64,000 bases of DNA from Microbacterium sp. JZ31 (GCF_016805985.1 NZ_CP017661.1:2542001-2606000); one strand, 5' to 3'. Positions 54,729 to 63,225 are shown, counted from the first letter of the stretch. Notes: generated by a model not told the origin, from the letters alone. Translations and numbers: made by a program.

Positions 54729-55819
54729 TGTCGGCCACCACCGTCGCCACCGCCGCCCCGCCGAAGGTCTCGCTGACCACCGGCCGCCTGCCTCGCTGGG
54801 CTCCCTGGGCGCTGCTCGGGTTCGCACTGTTCGTCGCGGTCGTGCTGTTCGCCATGCTGAACGCGGGCGGGGACGTCTCGGAGTTCAACATCGCGGGCGC
54901 CCTCGTGGTCACGATGGTGCTCTACCTGGGCGGCATCGCGGTCGTGTCGTCGATCGCCGAGACGCGGCGGCACGCCGTGGACCGGGTCATGACCGGTCTC
55001 GTGGCGACCGCCTTCCTGATCGCCCTGCTGCCGCTGATCTCGCTGCTCTACACCGTGGTCGTCAACGGCATCCAGCGCTTCGATGCCGAGTTCTTCAGCT
55101 TCTCGATGCGCAACATCGCCGGTGAGGGCGGCGGTGCGGTGCACGCGATCTGGGGAACGCTCCTCGTCACGCTGGGCGCCACCGTCATCTCCGTGCCGAT
55201 CGGCCTCATGACGTCGATCTACCTCGTCGAGTACGGGCGCGGCCGGATCGCGCGTGCGATCACCTTCCTCGTGGACGTCATGACGGGCATCCCGTCGATC
55301 GTCGCCGGTCTGTTCATCTACTCGGTGTTCGCGCTGCTCGTCGGCCCGGGCACGCGCATGGGCATCATGGGTTCGCTCGCGCTGTCCGTGCTGATGATCC
55401 CCGTCGTCGTGCGAGGCAGCGAGGAGCTGCTGCGCATCGTCCCGAACGAGCTGCGCGAGGCGTCCTACGCCCTCGGCGTGCCGAAGTGGCTGACGATCGT
55501 CAAGGTCGTCCTGCCCACCGCGATCGCCGGCATCACGACCAGCGTGATGCTCGCCATCTCGCGCGTGATCGGCGAGACGGCCCCGCTGCTGCTGACGGTG
55601 GGCATCGTGCCGAACATGAACCTCAACATGTTCGACGGTCAGATGGCCACCCTGCCGGTGTTCGCCTATATGCAGGCCAAGTACCCCGGCATCCCGCCGG
55701 AGGCGTACATCGACCGCGCCTGGGGCGCCGCGCTCGCGCTGATCCTGATCGTCATGGTGCTCAACCTCGCCGCGCGACTGATCGCCAAGGTCTTCGCGCC
55801 GAAGATGACCGGCCGCTGA
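54728..55819 (+). CDS. pstA: Phosphate ABC transporter permease PstA
   Basis: 363 residues. The C-terminal six-helix permease domain has the coupling loop [12 protein letters not shown] and [13 protein letters not shown]. An N-terminal extension of about 100 residues adds roughly three extra helices ([14 protein letters not shown] and [12 protein letters not shown]), common in Microbacteriaceae and longer than the E. coli protein. Its ATG overlaps the pstC stop (TGATG). Confidence 0.95.
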   Translation: MSATTVATAAPPKVSLTTGRLPRWAPWALLGFALFVAVVLFAMLNAGGDVSEFNIAGALVVTMVLYLGGIAVVSSIAETRRHAVDRVMTGLVATAFLIALLPLISLLYTVVVNGIQRFDAEFFSFSMRNIAGEGGGAVHAIWGTLLVTLGATVISVPIGLMTSIYLVEYGRGRIARAITFLVDVMTGIPSIVAGLFIYSVFALLVGPGTRMGIMGSLALSVLMIPVVVRGSEELLRIVPNELREASYALGVPKWLTIVKVVLPTAIAGITTSVMLAISRVIGETAPLLLTVGIVPNMNLNMFDGQMATLPVFAYMQAKYPGIPPEAYIDRAWGAALALILIVMVLNLAARLIAKVFAPKMTGR

Positions 55820-55860
55820 CACCCCTCGACCCGAACGACTTCCAGAAAAGAGAGACCCAG

Positions 55861-56640
55861 ATGTCCAAGAGCATCGAAGTCAACGACCTCAACGTCTACT
55901 ACGGCGACTTCCTCGCCGTCGAGGGCGTGTCGATCGACATCCAGCCCCGCACCGTGACGGCCTTCATCGGCCCGTCGGGCTGCGGCAAGTCCACGTTCCT
56001 GCGCACCCTCAACCGCATGCACGAGGTCATCCCCGGCGCGCGCGTCGAGGGCGAGGTGCTGCTCGACGGCCAGAACCTGTACGGCTCGAACGTCGACCCC
56101 GTGCTCGTGCGCCGCCAGGTCGGCATGGTGTTCCAGCGCCCGAACCCGTTCCCGACGATGTCGATCCGCGAGAACGTCCTGGCGGGCGTGACGCTCAACA
56201 ACAAGCGCATCTCCAAGAGCGACGCCGACGACCTCGTCGAGAAGTCGTTGCGCGGCGCGAACCTCTGGAACGAGGTCAAGGACCGCCTCGACCGCCCCGG
56301 CTCCGGCCTGTCCGGCGGTCAGCAGCAGCGCCTGTGCATCGCCCGCACGATCGCGGTGTCGCCCGAGGTCATCCTGATGGACGAGCCCTGCTCGGCCCTC
56401 GACCCGATCTCCACCTTCGCGATCGAGGAGCTCATCGCCGAACTGAAGAACGAGTACACGGTCGTGATCGTGACGCACAACATGCAGCAGGCGTCGCGCG
56501 TGAGCGACAAGACGGCGTTCTTCAACATCGCGGGCACGGGCAAGCCGGGCAAGCTGATCGAGTACGACACCACGTCGACGATCTTCACGACCCCGTCCGT
56601 GCAGGCGACCGAGGACTACGTCTCGGGCCGCTTCGGTTGA
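55861..56640 (+). CDS. pstB: Phosphate ABC transporter ATPase PstB
   Basis: 259 residues. Walker [10 protein letters not shown] (37-45), signature L-S-G-G-Q-Q-Q-R-L, Walker [14 protein letters not shown] and the switch [15 protein letters not shown] is the PstB-specific Q-loop. It powers phosphate import. AAAAGAGAG precedes ATG 55861. A terminator follows the stop, so the operon is pstS-C-A-B; phoU is at 42.7 kb instead of at the end of this operon. Confidence 0.97.
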   Translation: MSKSIEVNDLNVYYGDFLAVEGVSIDIQPRTVTAFIGPSGCGKSTFLRTLNRMHEVIPGARVEGEVLLDGQNLYGSNVDPVLVRRQVGMVFQRPNPFPTMSIRENVLAGVTLNNKRISKSDADDLVEKSLRGANLWNEVKDRLDRPGSGLSGGQQQRLCIARTIAVSPEVILMDEPCSALDPISTFAIEELIAELKNEYTVVIVTHNMQQASRVSDKTAFFNIAGTGKPGKLIEYDTTSTIFTTPSVQATEDYVSGRFG

Positions 56641-56655
56641 GTCATCCGCTTCACG

Positions 56656-56685
56656 GAACGGCCTCGCCTTCGGGCGGGGCCGTTC
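56656..56685 (+). terminator. Terminator of the pst operon
   Basis: A 13-bp stem with one G-U pair (56656-56668 with 56673-56685) and a TTCG loop, 16 bases after the pstB stop. Confidence 0.82.
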
Positions 56686-56800
56686 TGCGTCTCCGGTCGT
56701 CGGGCGGTGTGCGGGCGGCGGGCGGCGGGCGCCGCCGGCGGCGCGCGGCGCTCGGGTGCGACGCGTCTGGCGCATCCGACGCGTCTGAGAGGATGACCGC

Positions 56801-57871
56801 ATGACCGCTCTGCTCGTCGCCGCCCGTCGCGTGATCGACGGGTCGGGATCGGATGGGCCCGGCTGGGTCGTCGTGTCCGGCGGCCAGGTGGCGGAGCGCG
56901 GCACCGGTGCGGCTCCGCGCACGCCCGATCGCGAGGTCGACGCGATCCTGCCCGGTTTCCTGGACACGCATGTGCACGGGGCCCGCGGCGTGGACTTCGG
57001 GGCCGTCGGCGAGGATCCGCACGACGCCATCGCGTGGCACGCCGAGCGCGGGTCGACGGCGCTCGTGGCGTCGCTCGCCACGGGCGCGCTCGAAGCCATG
57101 CGGACCCGGCTGGCCGAGCTCGCCCCGCTGGTGCGCGCAGGCGCGCTCGCGGGCCTGCACCTCGAGGGTCCGTTCCTGTGCGAGGGACGTCGCGGCGCCC
57201 ACAACCCCGACCTGCTGCGCTCGCCGACGCGCGACGACGTCGATGCGCTGCTGCGAGCCGGCGACGGCGCGATCCGGATGATCACGCTCGCGCCCGAGCT
57301 GCCCGGGGCGCTCGACGTCATCCCGCTCCTCGTCGAGGCGGGCGTGCGTGTCGCGATCGGGCACACGGAGGCGGACGCCGACACGGTCGCGCGCGCCGTG
57401 GACCTCGGCGCGTCCGTCATGACGCACCTGTTCAACGGCATGCCGCCCCTGCATCACCGCTCCCCCGGCCCGGTGGGCGTCGGGCTGACGGACGAGCGGA
57501 TCACGGTGGAGCTGATCGGCGACGGCGCCCACCTTGACGACCGCGCGCTCGACCTCGCCCTGCGCGCCTGCGCGAGGCGGGCCGTCCTCGTCTCCGACGC
57601 AATGGCCGCGGCGGGGCTCGGCGACGGCAGCTACACGCTCGCCGGATCGGAGGTCATCGTGCAGGACGGCGTCGCCCGGCTCGCGGGCGGGACCGCGATC
57701 GCGGGCAGCACATCATCGGTGTCGGACGCGGTCGAGCGGCTGCTCGCGCGCGGCACGGATCCGACGACGATCGCCGAGCTGACCGCCCTGACGCCCGCAC
57801 GGGCGCTCGGCGTCGCCGTGCCGCCGCCGGCCGTGGCGCTCGAGAACGGGCGCGTCACTCGCGTGGGCTGA
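56801..57871 (+). CDS. nagA: N-acetylglucosamine-6-phosphate deacetylase
   Basis: 356 residues, amidohydrolase fold. Metal and substrate residues are visible in F-L-D-T-H-V-H-G, H-L-E-G-P-F, G-H-T-E-A-D-A-D, T-H-L-F-N-G-M-P and V-S-D-A-M-A-A-A-G. It converts GlcNAc-6-phosphate to glucosamine-6-phosphate in amino-sugar use and wall recycling. Start ATG 56801. nagB is not adjacent. The last codons (V-T-R-V-G, then TGA) lie at the edge of the duplicated block that resembles the 3' end of pabC, so the extreme C-terminus may have been altered by that rearrangement. Confidence 0.94.
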   Translation: MTALLVAARRVIDGSGSDGPGWVVVSGGQVAERGTGAAPRTPDREVDAILPGFLDTHVHGARGVDFGAVGEDPHDAIAWHAERGSTALVASLATGALEAMRTRLAELAPLVRAGALAGLHLEGPFLCEGRRGAHNPDLLRSPTRDDVDALLRAGDGAIRMITLAPELPGALDVIPLLVEAGVRVAIGHTEADADTVARAVDLGASVMTHLFNGMPPLHHRSPGPVGVGLTDERITVELIGDGAHLDDRALDLALRACARRAVLVSDAMAAAGLGDGSYTLAGSEVIVQDGVARLAGGTAIAGSTSSVSDAVERLLARGTDPTTIAELTALTPARALGVAVPPPAVALENGRVTRVG

Positions 57872-57888
57872 GCCGGTAGGCGTTCATC

Positions 57889-57989
57889 GCCGCGGCGCCG
57901 CCTGCATGACGCCGGATCGGCGGGCGCGACACGCCGAGATCCGGTGACGCAGCGCCTTCCGAGCGTCGGCTCGTCCTGCGTTGTGCACG
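57889..57989. repeat. Direct repeat copy 1 (101 bp)
   Basis: About 93-95% identical to 58039-58139, with a period of exactly 150 bp. It differs mainly in the left arm, where the inverted-repeat end is degenerate. Just before it, 57872-57888 plus the first bases resemble the 3' end of pabC (read on the minus strand as M-N-A-Y-R-L-S-P-R), so the duplicated block includes that gene end. Confidence 0.85.
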
Positions 57990-58038
57990 GGGCTGTGCAG
58001 GCGGTCAAGCGCACGGGCTGAGCACCCAGCGTTCGCCT

Positions 58039-58139
58039 GCCGCGGCGCCGCCTGCACAACGCAGGATCGGCGGGCGCGACACGCCGAGATCCGGTGACGC
58101 AGCGCCGTCCGAGCGTCGGCTCGTCCTGCGTTGTGCACG
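58039..58139. repeat. Direct repeat copy 2 (101 bp)
   Basis: Second copy of the 101-bp unit. It contains an intact inverted-repeat element (58053-58137). The sequence between nagA and pabC (305 bases) is made almost wholly of the two units and their flanks and holds no convincing gene. Confidence 0.85.
58053..58137. mobile_element. 85-bp MITE-like element with 14-bp terminal inverted repeats
   Basis: TGCACAACGCAGGA (58053-58066) is the exact reverse complement of TCCTGCGTTGTGCA (58124-58137). The interior of 57 bases has no open frame. Copy 1 keeps only the right end (57974-57987). Size and ends fit a small non-autonomous element or a palindromic intergenic repeat; a transposase source is not seen in the window. 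Confidence 0.55.
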
Positions 58140-58176
58140 TGCATCAGCCGCGCTGGCGACGCAGGCGTGCGGGCGG

Positions 58177-59073
58177 TCAGACGCGGGGGCTGAGCAGGTA
58201 GGCGTTCATCGCGGCGGTGAGGTCCCGATCGACGGGGAGCTCGGCGCCGACCAGGTGCGTCACGGGGGCCGCGAGGCGCACGCTCGAGACCAGCCACATC
58301 GCGTCGGCGTCGGCGAGCGCGGCCGCCGGCACGTGCTCGTAGCCCGTCGAGTGCCCCTGCTCCTCGAGCCAGTCGAACACGCTGAGCTGGGTCGTGCCCT
58401 GCAGGATGCCGCCCGTCGGCTCGGGCGTGACGAACGTGTCGCCGCGCCGCAGCACCACGGACGCCGTGGGCGCCTCGAGCACGTACCCGTCGCTCGTGAG
58501 GAAGATCGCGTCGTCCGCCCCGCGCCGATGCGCCTCGCGCAGCGCCGCCATGTTGACCGCGTACGACAGCGTCTTCGCCCCGAGCAGCAGCCAGGGCGCG
58601 CGCGAGGCGGCGCCGCTGTCCAGGCCGCGGTCGAGCGTCGCGACGCGGATGCCCTCGGTGCGGCTGCGGGTGTGGTCCGGCACCGGCGAGGCCGTGACCC
58701 ACGCCGTCGGACCCTCGAGCCCCGTGGCGGCGCGCTCGACGCCGCGGCTCAGGATGAGCTTGATCGCGCTCTCCCCCGCCGGGCACTCGGCGGCGGCGCG
58801 CTCGACGGCGGCGCGCCACTGCGCGAGGTGCGGCGCGGGCAGGTCGCACAGCCGCGCGGAGTGGGCGAGGCGCTCAAGGTGCGCCTGCACCTCCTGCGCG
58901 TGCCCGTCGACGACGCCGATGGTCTCGAAGATCCCGTCGCCGCGCTGGGTGCTGAGCTCTCCCACGCTCAGCGCGGGCGCGTCCGGATCGATCACGGCCA
59001 GCGTGTCCGAGAAGTCCGTGCGGGGGTCGTCTGCCGCCACCGGGGCGACGAGAAGGGCGAAGCGCCAGGTCAT
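58177..59073 (-). CDS. pabC: Aminotransferase class IV, aminodeoxychorismate lyase (PabC)-like
   Basis: 298 residues, fold type IV PLP enzyme. Schiff-base lysine K167 lies in L-L-L-G-A-K-T-L-S-Y-A-V-N-M. G-D-G-I-F-E-T-I near residue 45 and G-I-L-Q-G-T-T-Q near 235 are the PLP-phosphate segments. The family includes 4-amino-4-deoxychorismate lyase (folate synthesis) and D- or branched-chain aminotransferases; PabC is the likeliest for this size and context (the mycobacterial homolog lies near the nitrobindin-like gene), but it is not certain. The 3' end has been copied toward nagA in the 150-bp repeats. Confidence 0.85.
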   Translation of the reverse strand: MTWRFALLVAPVAADDPRTDFSDTLAVIDPDAPALSVGELSTQRGDGIFETIGVVDGHAQEVQAHLERLAHSARLCDLPAPHLAQWRAAVERAAAECPAGESAIKLILSRGVERAATGLEGPTAWVTASPVPDHTRSRTEGIRVATLDRGLDSGAASRAPWLLLGAKTLSYAVNMAALREAHRRGADDAIFLTSDGYVLEAPTASVVLRRGDTFVTPEPTGGILQGTTQLSVFDWLEEQGHSTGYEHVPAAALADADAMWLVSSVRLAAPVTHLVGAELPVDRDLTAAMNAYLLSPRV

Positions 59074-59457
59074 GGGACGAGCCTAGATGCCGTGGGATCC
59101 GGGGGCGCGCCCCGCGCGAAGGAGCCGTCGCCGGACAAAGTGAAACCGAGCCGCAGAAACGCCTCTCGGCGCGAGGCCGCTCGCGGCGGCGAATGTTGGA
59201 GCCCGGGGTTTGCTGCGGCCCGGCTGTTCCAGTGTAACGAAGCGGTCCGGCGAGGCATTCCCGGAATACTCAGGTGCCGGTGCGCGCCGTCGAAGATCGT
59301 CCGGATGCCTGGGCCCGCGGTCCCGATCCTGCACGCCTCCGGAGATCCGCACGGATCCGGACGAATGCGCGGCGAAAGATCCGGATCGGTGCAGATCTCC
59401 GGATCGGCGCAGATGCGCGGATCCGGATCGGTGCGGATCTCCGGAACCGCGAGATCG
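59074..59457. other. Gene-free region with GATCCGG-rich repeats
   Basis: 384 bases between two minus-strand genes with no convincing coding frame. A minus-strand -10 candidate TACACT (59236-59231) could serve pabC. ATTCCCGGAAT (59257-59267) is a near-perfect palindrome. From about 59330 to 59450 the words GATCCGGA, GATCTCCGGA and GCGGATC recur. Confidence 0.7.
59378..59445. repeat. Two 26-bp GATCCGGATCGGTGC repeats, 42-bp period
   Basis: 59378-59403 and 59420-59445 differ at one base (A or G) out of 26. The spacer GCGCAGATGCGCG contains related fragments. This is a short satellite-like array immediately after the stop of the 59458 gene. Confidence 0.85.
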
Positions 59458-60087
59458 TCAGGTGAGCGAGTCGCGGCGCCAGAGCTTGGCGGATGCCGTC
59501 AGGTCGGTCGCGAACGTCGACAGGCGCAGGGCACGCGTCGTGAGCTCGCTCGCGCGCTCGGGCTCGGTCGGCTCGTAGTCGTCGGCGAGGTGGGTCGCGC
59601 CGGAGGCCTGCACGCGGCAGAACGCCGCGGCGCGGTCGAGCGCCACGGCGAAGTCGCCCTGGAACGCGCCGCGCAGGATGGTGTCGATCAGCGCGACGAG
59701 CTCGCCCGGCCCGGCGGGCACCGGCGCGCCCGCCACGACGGCGTCGGACGAGCGCAGCTCCACGCGACCGCGGTCGTACAGCAGCGCCGCCGTCGCGGGG
59801 TCGTCGTGGATCGACAGCTGCACGAGGTACAGCCGCCACAGCGATCCGGGCAGGGTTTTGGCGGGCGAGCGCGACCACAGCTCGGCGATGTCGTCGATCC
59901 CGTGTCGCGAGGTGAACGCCACGAGGCGGTCGACGGCATCCGGATCCCGTTCCTCGCGGACGCGCGACAGCAGCGCGGCGGCGGTGGAGTGCGCGGCGCG
60001 CGACACCTCGGCGGGATCCTCGGCAGCGAACAGCCGGTCGAAGGTCTCCGACGGACGCCGCACGGGCTTGTGGAAGTCGTCGGTCAT
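59458..60087 (-). CDS. Conserved hypothetical helical protein
   Basis: 209 residues. K-P-V-R-R-P-S-E-T-F-D-R-L-F-A-A-E-D-P-A-E-V-S-R opens the protein; the middle has L-W-R-L-Y-L-V-Q-L-S-I-H-D-D-P; the C-terminal part is helical (A-S-E-L-T-T-R-A-L-R-L-S-T-F-A). No membrane segment, no helix-turn-helix and no catalytic motif. Similar sequences in Microbacterium relatives are, as far as I recall, uncharacterised and sometimes mislabelled as an RNA polymerase subunit; nothing here supports that. Start ATG 60087. Confidence 0.75.
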   Translation of the reverse strand: MTDDFHKPVRRPSETFDRLFAAEDPAEVSRAAHSTAAALLSRVREERDPDAVDRLVAFTSRHGIDDIAELWSRSPAKTLPGSLWRLYLVQLSIHDDPATAALLYDRGRVELRSSDAVVAGAPVPAGPGELVALIDTILRGAFQGDFAVALDRAAAFCRVQASGATHLADDYEPTEPERASELTTRALRLSTFATDLTASAKLWRRDSLT

Positions 60088-60188
60088 CGATCCAGGCTAA
60101 ACCCGCGCTCGCGCCGGGGGCTCGGCGCTCGCTCAGCGCGGACGGACAGGACCGGACGCCGGCGCACCGGCGTCCCGGCCCGGGCCCG

Positions 60189-60194
60189 TAAAGT
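60189..60194 (+). promoter_or_regulatory. -10 element TAAAGT of tRNA-Lys
   Basis: TAAAGT ends 6 bases before the first base of the tRNA, so transcription would start at or very near the mature 5' end. Confidence 0.5.
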
Positions 60195-60200
60195 AGACGC

Positions 60201-60273
60201 GGGCCTATAGCTCAGTTGGCAGAGCATCGGACTTTTAATCCGCGGGTCGTGGGTTCGAGCCCCACTGGGCCCA
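60201..60273 (+). tRNA. tRNA-Lys (anticodon TTT)
   Basis: A 73-base cloverleaf. Acceptor GGGCCTA with TGGGCCC (one T-G pair), D arm A-G-C-T-C-A-G-T-T-G-G-C-A-G-A-G-C, anticodon arm CGGA / TCCG with loop CTTTTAA, T arm GTGGGTTCGAGCCCCAC, discriminator A. The CCA end is not encoded, unlike in the tRNA-Thr of this window. Confidence 0.97.
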
Positions 60274-60275
60274 CA

Positions 60276-60581
60276 TCAGGTGTCGAGCTCCTCGGCGGAC
60301 AGCGTGATGCCGCCGAGCGCGTTCGCCGACTCCGACATCGCCGCGAGCCACTTCTGGTTCAGTTCGGGCGCCTCGGGCTCGTCGAACACGAACCGCAGCG
60401 GGATCGCCGGGTTCAGCCAGATCGTCGAGCGTCCGCCCGCCTCGCCGGGCGGGTGCTTCCACGACACGGCGAAGCTCTCGCCGCGACGCAGCTTCGCGAG
60501 CACGACGACCTTCAGGTGAGACAGCGCGCGATCCTCGATCTCGATCGGGGGCTCGACGCTGTCGTAGATGAGGATTCCCAT
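60276..60581 (-). CDS. Small DUF7882-type protein
   Basis: 101 residues. Starts M-G-I-L-I-Y-D-S and contains I-E-I-E-D-R-A-L-S-H-L-K-V-V-V-L-A-K-L-R-R-G-E-S-F and R-S-T-I-W-L-N-P-A-I-P-L-R-F-V-F. This small family is widespread in Microbacteriaceae and is often mislabelled as an ATP-dependent DNA ligase; it has no ligase domain or catalytic lysine motif. Start ATG 60581. It ends 3 bases past the tRNA-Lys gene on the opposite strand. Function unknown. Confidence 0.82.
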   Translation of the reverse strand: MGILIYDSVEPPIEIEDRALSHLKVVVLAKLRRGESFAVSWKHPPGEAGGRSTIWLNPAIPLRFVFDEPEAPELNQKWLAAMSESANALGGITLSAEELDT

Positions 60582-60670
60582 GACCGGACGGTACGCCCAT
60601 CTCCCGGGGTTCACGAGGGGTTCTCCCCACGGCCTGCGCGCCCCTGCGCGCGCCCACTAGCGTCGTGCTC

Positions 60671-61444
60671 ATGACCACAACTCCCGAGAAAGCACTCACC
60701 CTGAAGGCGCTGCACGAGGCGCCCGAGATCCTCCGCGTCGTGAACGTGTGGGACGCCGTCTCCACCAAGGTCGTGAGCGACCTCCCGGGCACCACGGCCA
60801 TCGCCACGGCCGGCCACTCGATCGCCGCGAGCCACGGCTTCGCGGACGGCGAGATTCCGCTCGAGACCGCGCTCGCCGCGATCGCGGAGATCGTGCAGGC
60901 GACGGAGCTGCCCGTGACGGCGGATCTGGACGACGGCTTCGCGGATCCGGGAGAGACGACCCGCCGGGCGATCGGCGTGGGCGTCGTCGGCGCGAACGTG
61001 GAGGACCGGCTCGCACCGCTTCCCGAGGCGGTCGCCCGCGTGGAGGCGATCGTCCGGGCGGCGGAGGCCGAGGGCGTCGCCTTCCAGCTGAACGCCCGGA
61101 CGGACGCGTTCGTGCTGGGCGGCGACCGGCCGCTCGACGAGATCGTCGACGACGCGATCGCGCGTGGGCGGGCGTTCGTCGAGGCGGGCGCGGCCCTCGC
61201 CTTCGTCCCGGGGCCGCTCGACCGGGGGCTGACCGAGCGCCTCGTCGCGGGCATCGGCGAGCGCCGGGTGAGCGTCATCGGCATGCCCGGCGCGCTCACG
61301 GCCGCCGAGTACGAGGCCCTCGGCGTGGCGCGGGTCTCCTACGGCCCGCTGCCGCAGCGCGTCGCGCTGCGCGCGCTGCGCGACCTCGCCACCGATCTCT
61401 ACGGCGACGGCGTGATCCCGCAGGACACCCCCACGCTGAACTGA
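60671..61444 (+). CDS. Isocitrate lyase/PEP mutase superfamily protein
   Basis: 257 residues, TIM-barrel. The N-terminal N-V-W-D-A-V-S-T-K-V-V motif and the metal site A-D-L-D-D-G-F identify the PEP mutase-like branch; V-G-A-N-V-E-D-R and L-N-A-R-T-D-A-F follow as in the family. Likely a carbon-carbon or carbon-phosphorus lyase acting on a 2-oxo or carboxy-acid substrate, not defined. ATG 60671 with TAGCGT 7 bases upstream suggests a leaderless mRNA; GTG 60665 is the alternative. No phosphonate genes lie nearby. Confidence 0.87.
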   Translation: MTTTPEKALTLKALHEAPEILRVVNVWDAVSTKVVSDLPGTTAIATAGHSIAASHGFADGEIPLETALAAIAEIVQATELPVTADLDDGFADPGETTRRAIGVGVVGANVEDRLAPLPEAVARVEAIVRAAEAEGVAFQLNARTDAFVLGGDRPLDEIVDDAIARGRAFVEAGAALAFVPGPLDRGLTERLVAGIGERRVSVIGMPGALTAAEYEALGVARVSYGPLPQRVALRALRDLATDLYGDGVIPQDTPTLN

Positions 61445-61539
61445 ACCCGAAAGATCTTTCCCGCCCGTGTCGATCCGCGCTCGCGTCGTTCGACGCCTGG
61501 GTGAAAGGGTCGAGACGCGGCCCGACGAAGGAGTACGAA

Positions 61540-61967
61540 ATGGCCAAGTACATGCTGATCATGCGCGCGACGGAGCAGGCGGTCGCCGCGTCCTCGGACA
61601 TCCCGTTCGAGGAGATCATCGCCCAGATGGGCGCCTACAACGAGTCCATGATGAAGGCCGGCGTGATGGTCGGCGGCGACGGCCTCGCCCCGAGGCGGGT
61701 GTCGTGGTCGACTTCGACCAGACCCCGCCCGTCGTCACCGACGGCCCCTACGGCGAGACCAAGGAGCTGTTCAACGGCTTCTGGATGATCGAGGTGCCGA
61801 CGATCGAGGAGGCGGCCGAGTGGGCGAAGCGCGCGCCGCTCGGCCCTGGCAACAAGCTCGAGATCCGCCGTGTCACGGGGCCCGAGGACTTCCCCGCCGA
61901 CAACGAGTGGATCCGGAAGGAAGACGAGTGGCGCGAGGAGCTCGCGCGCAAGTCCGAGCAGGGCTGA
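61540..61967 (+). pseudogene. YCII/DGPF-domain protein gene with a one-base frameshift (ECF42 partner)
   Basis: The frame from ATG 61540 (after GAAGGAG) encodes K-Y-M-L-I-M-R-A-T-E and M-V-G-G-D-G-L-A-P, the first half of a YCII-related DGPF protein. It then leaves the family. The second half continues in a frame one base away: E-A-G-V-V-V-D-F-D-Q-T-P-P-V-V-T-D-G-P-Y-G-E-T-K-E, with the D-G-P-Y form of the DGPF motif, to the stop at 61967. Adding one base near 61691 restores a 142-residue protein of normal length. The stop is one base before the ATG of the ECF42-like sigma factor. DGPF proteins are the standard genomic partners of that sigma group. Real inactivation or a sequencing error cannot be separated here. 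Confidence 0.82.
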
Positions 61968-61968
61968 G

Positions 61969-63225
61969 ATGACCGCGACTGCGGCCTCGACCGCCGCCGC
62001 CTCCGCCCGGCGCGCGGTCGAGGCCGTCTGGCGCATCGAGGCGGCGCGCATCGTCGCGACGCTCACCCGCGTCACGGGCGATTTCACGCTCGCGGAGGAC
62101 GTCGCCCAGGAGGCACTGGCCGAGGCGCTCGTCTCGTGGCCCGCCTCGGGCGTGCCCGCGAACCCGGGCGCCTGGCTCGTCGCGGTCGGCAAGCGTCGCG
62201 CCATCGACGGCTGGCGTCGCCGGGCCACGCAGGACGACCGCTATGCGCAGATCGCGCGCGAGCTCGGCGAGACGGCGGAGCCCGACTGGGACCCCGACGC
62301 CATCGAGGACGACGTCCTGCGGCTGATCTTCGTCGCGTGCCACCCCGTGCTCTCGCGCGAGGGCAGCATCGCGCTCACGCTGCGCGTGGTGGGCGGCCTC
62401 AGCTCCGAGCAGATCGCGCGGGCGTTCCTCGTGCCGGTCGCGACCGTGCAGCAGCGCATCGTGCGCGCGAAGAAGACCCTCGCTGCCGCGGCCGTGCCGT
62501 TCGAGGTGCCGGCGCCGGACGAGTACCCCGCCCGCCTGTCGGCCGTGCTGAGCGTGCTGTACCTGATCTTCAACGAGGGCTACGCCGCCTCGGGCGGCGA
62601 GCAGTGGATGCGCATAGATCTCAGCAGTGAGGCGCTGCGGCTCGCGCGCGTGCTCACGGGGCTGGCTCCGAAGGAGCCGGAGGCGCACGGCCTCGTCGCG
62701 CTCATGGCACTGAGCGCCGCGCGCTTCCCGGCTCGGCTCGATGCCTCCGGCGAGCCGATCCTGCTCGCGGACCAGGATCGCACCCGCTGGGATCGCGCGC
62801 TGATCGCGTTGGGCCGGGACGCCCTCGCGCGATGCGACGCACTCGGCCGCGGCCGCGGGCCGTACGCGCTGCAGGCGGCGATCGCGGAGTGCCATGACGT
62901 CGCGCCCTCCGTCGACGAGACCGACTGGGAGCGGATCGTGGTGCTGTACGAGGCGCTCGGCCGGATCGCGCCCTCGCCCGTCGTGGAGCTCAACCGCGCC
63001 GTCGCGGTGTCCATGTCCGAGGGCCCGGCGACCGCGCTGCGGATCGTCGACGACCTCGCCCGGCCGCTCGCCGGCTACGCGCAGCTTCCCGGCGTGCGCG
63101 CCGAGCTGCTGATCCGGCTTGGTCGCACCGACGAGGCGCGCGACGAGCTCGAGAAGGCCGCGCGCCTCACGGCGAACGACCGGGAGCGTACGGTCTTCGA
63201 GCGAAAGCTGCGCGCGCTCGGCTGA
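61969..63225 (+). CDS. ECF42-type RNA polymerase sigma factor
   Basis: 418 residues, far longer than ordinary ECF factors. Sigma region 2 (V-W-R-I-E-A-A-R-I-V-A-T-L-T-R-V-T-G-D, A-E-D-V-A-Q-E-A) and region 4 (L-S-S-E-Q-I-A-R-A-F-L-V-P-V-A-T-V-Q-Q-R-I) are followed by a helical, TPR-like C-terminal extension of about 220 residues (Y-L-I-F-N-E-G-Y-A-A-S-G-G, then V-V-E-L-N-R-A-V-A-V-S). This matches the ECF42 group, in which the extension replaces an anti-sigma factor and is needed for activity (known for the group). It starts one base after the DGPF-gene stop, so the two are co-transcribed. Confidence 0.93.
   Translation: MTATAASTAAASARRAVEAVWRIEAARIVATLTRVTGDFTLAEDVAQEALAEALVSWPASGVPANPGAWLVAVGKRRAIDGWRRRATQDDRYAQIARELGETAEPDWDPDAIEDDVLRLIFVACHPVLSREGSIALTLRVVGGLSSEQIARAFLVPVATVQQRIVRAKKTLAAAAVPFEVPAPDEYPARLSAVLSVLYLIFNEGYAASGGEQWMRIDLSSEALRLARVLTGLAPKEPEAHGLVALMALSAARFPARLDASGEPILLADQDRTRWDRALIALGRDALARCDALGRGRGPYALQAAIAECHDVAPSVDETDWERIVVLYEALGRIAPSPVVELNRAVAVSMSEGPATALRIVDDLARPLAGYAQLPGVRAELLIRLGRTDEARDELEKAARLTANDRERTVFERKLRALG

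Noticed and set aside
57889..58139. A possible CRISPR array because of two near-identical units.
   Set aside because: Only two units of 101 bp, with a 49-bp gap that is itself related to flanking sequence; no cas genes.
59458..60087. RNA polymerase subunit annotation for the 209-residue protein.
   Set aside because: No RNA polymerase motif is visible and the length is wrong.
60276..60581. ATP-dependent DNA ligase annotation for the small protein beside tRNA-Lys.
   Set aside because: At 101 residues it lacks a nucleotidyltransferase domain and the K-x-D-G motif; the label appears to be inherited misannotation.
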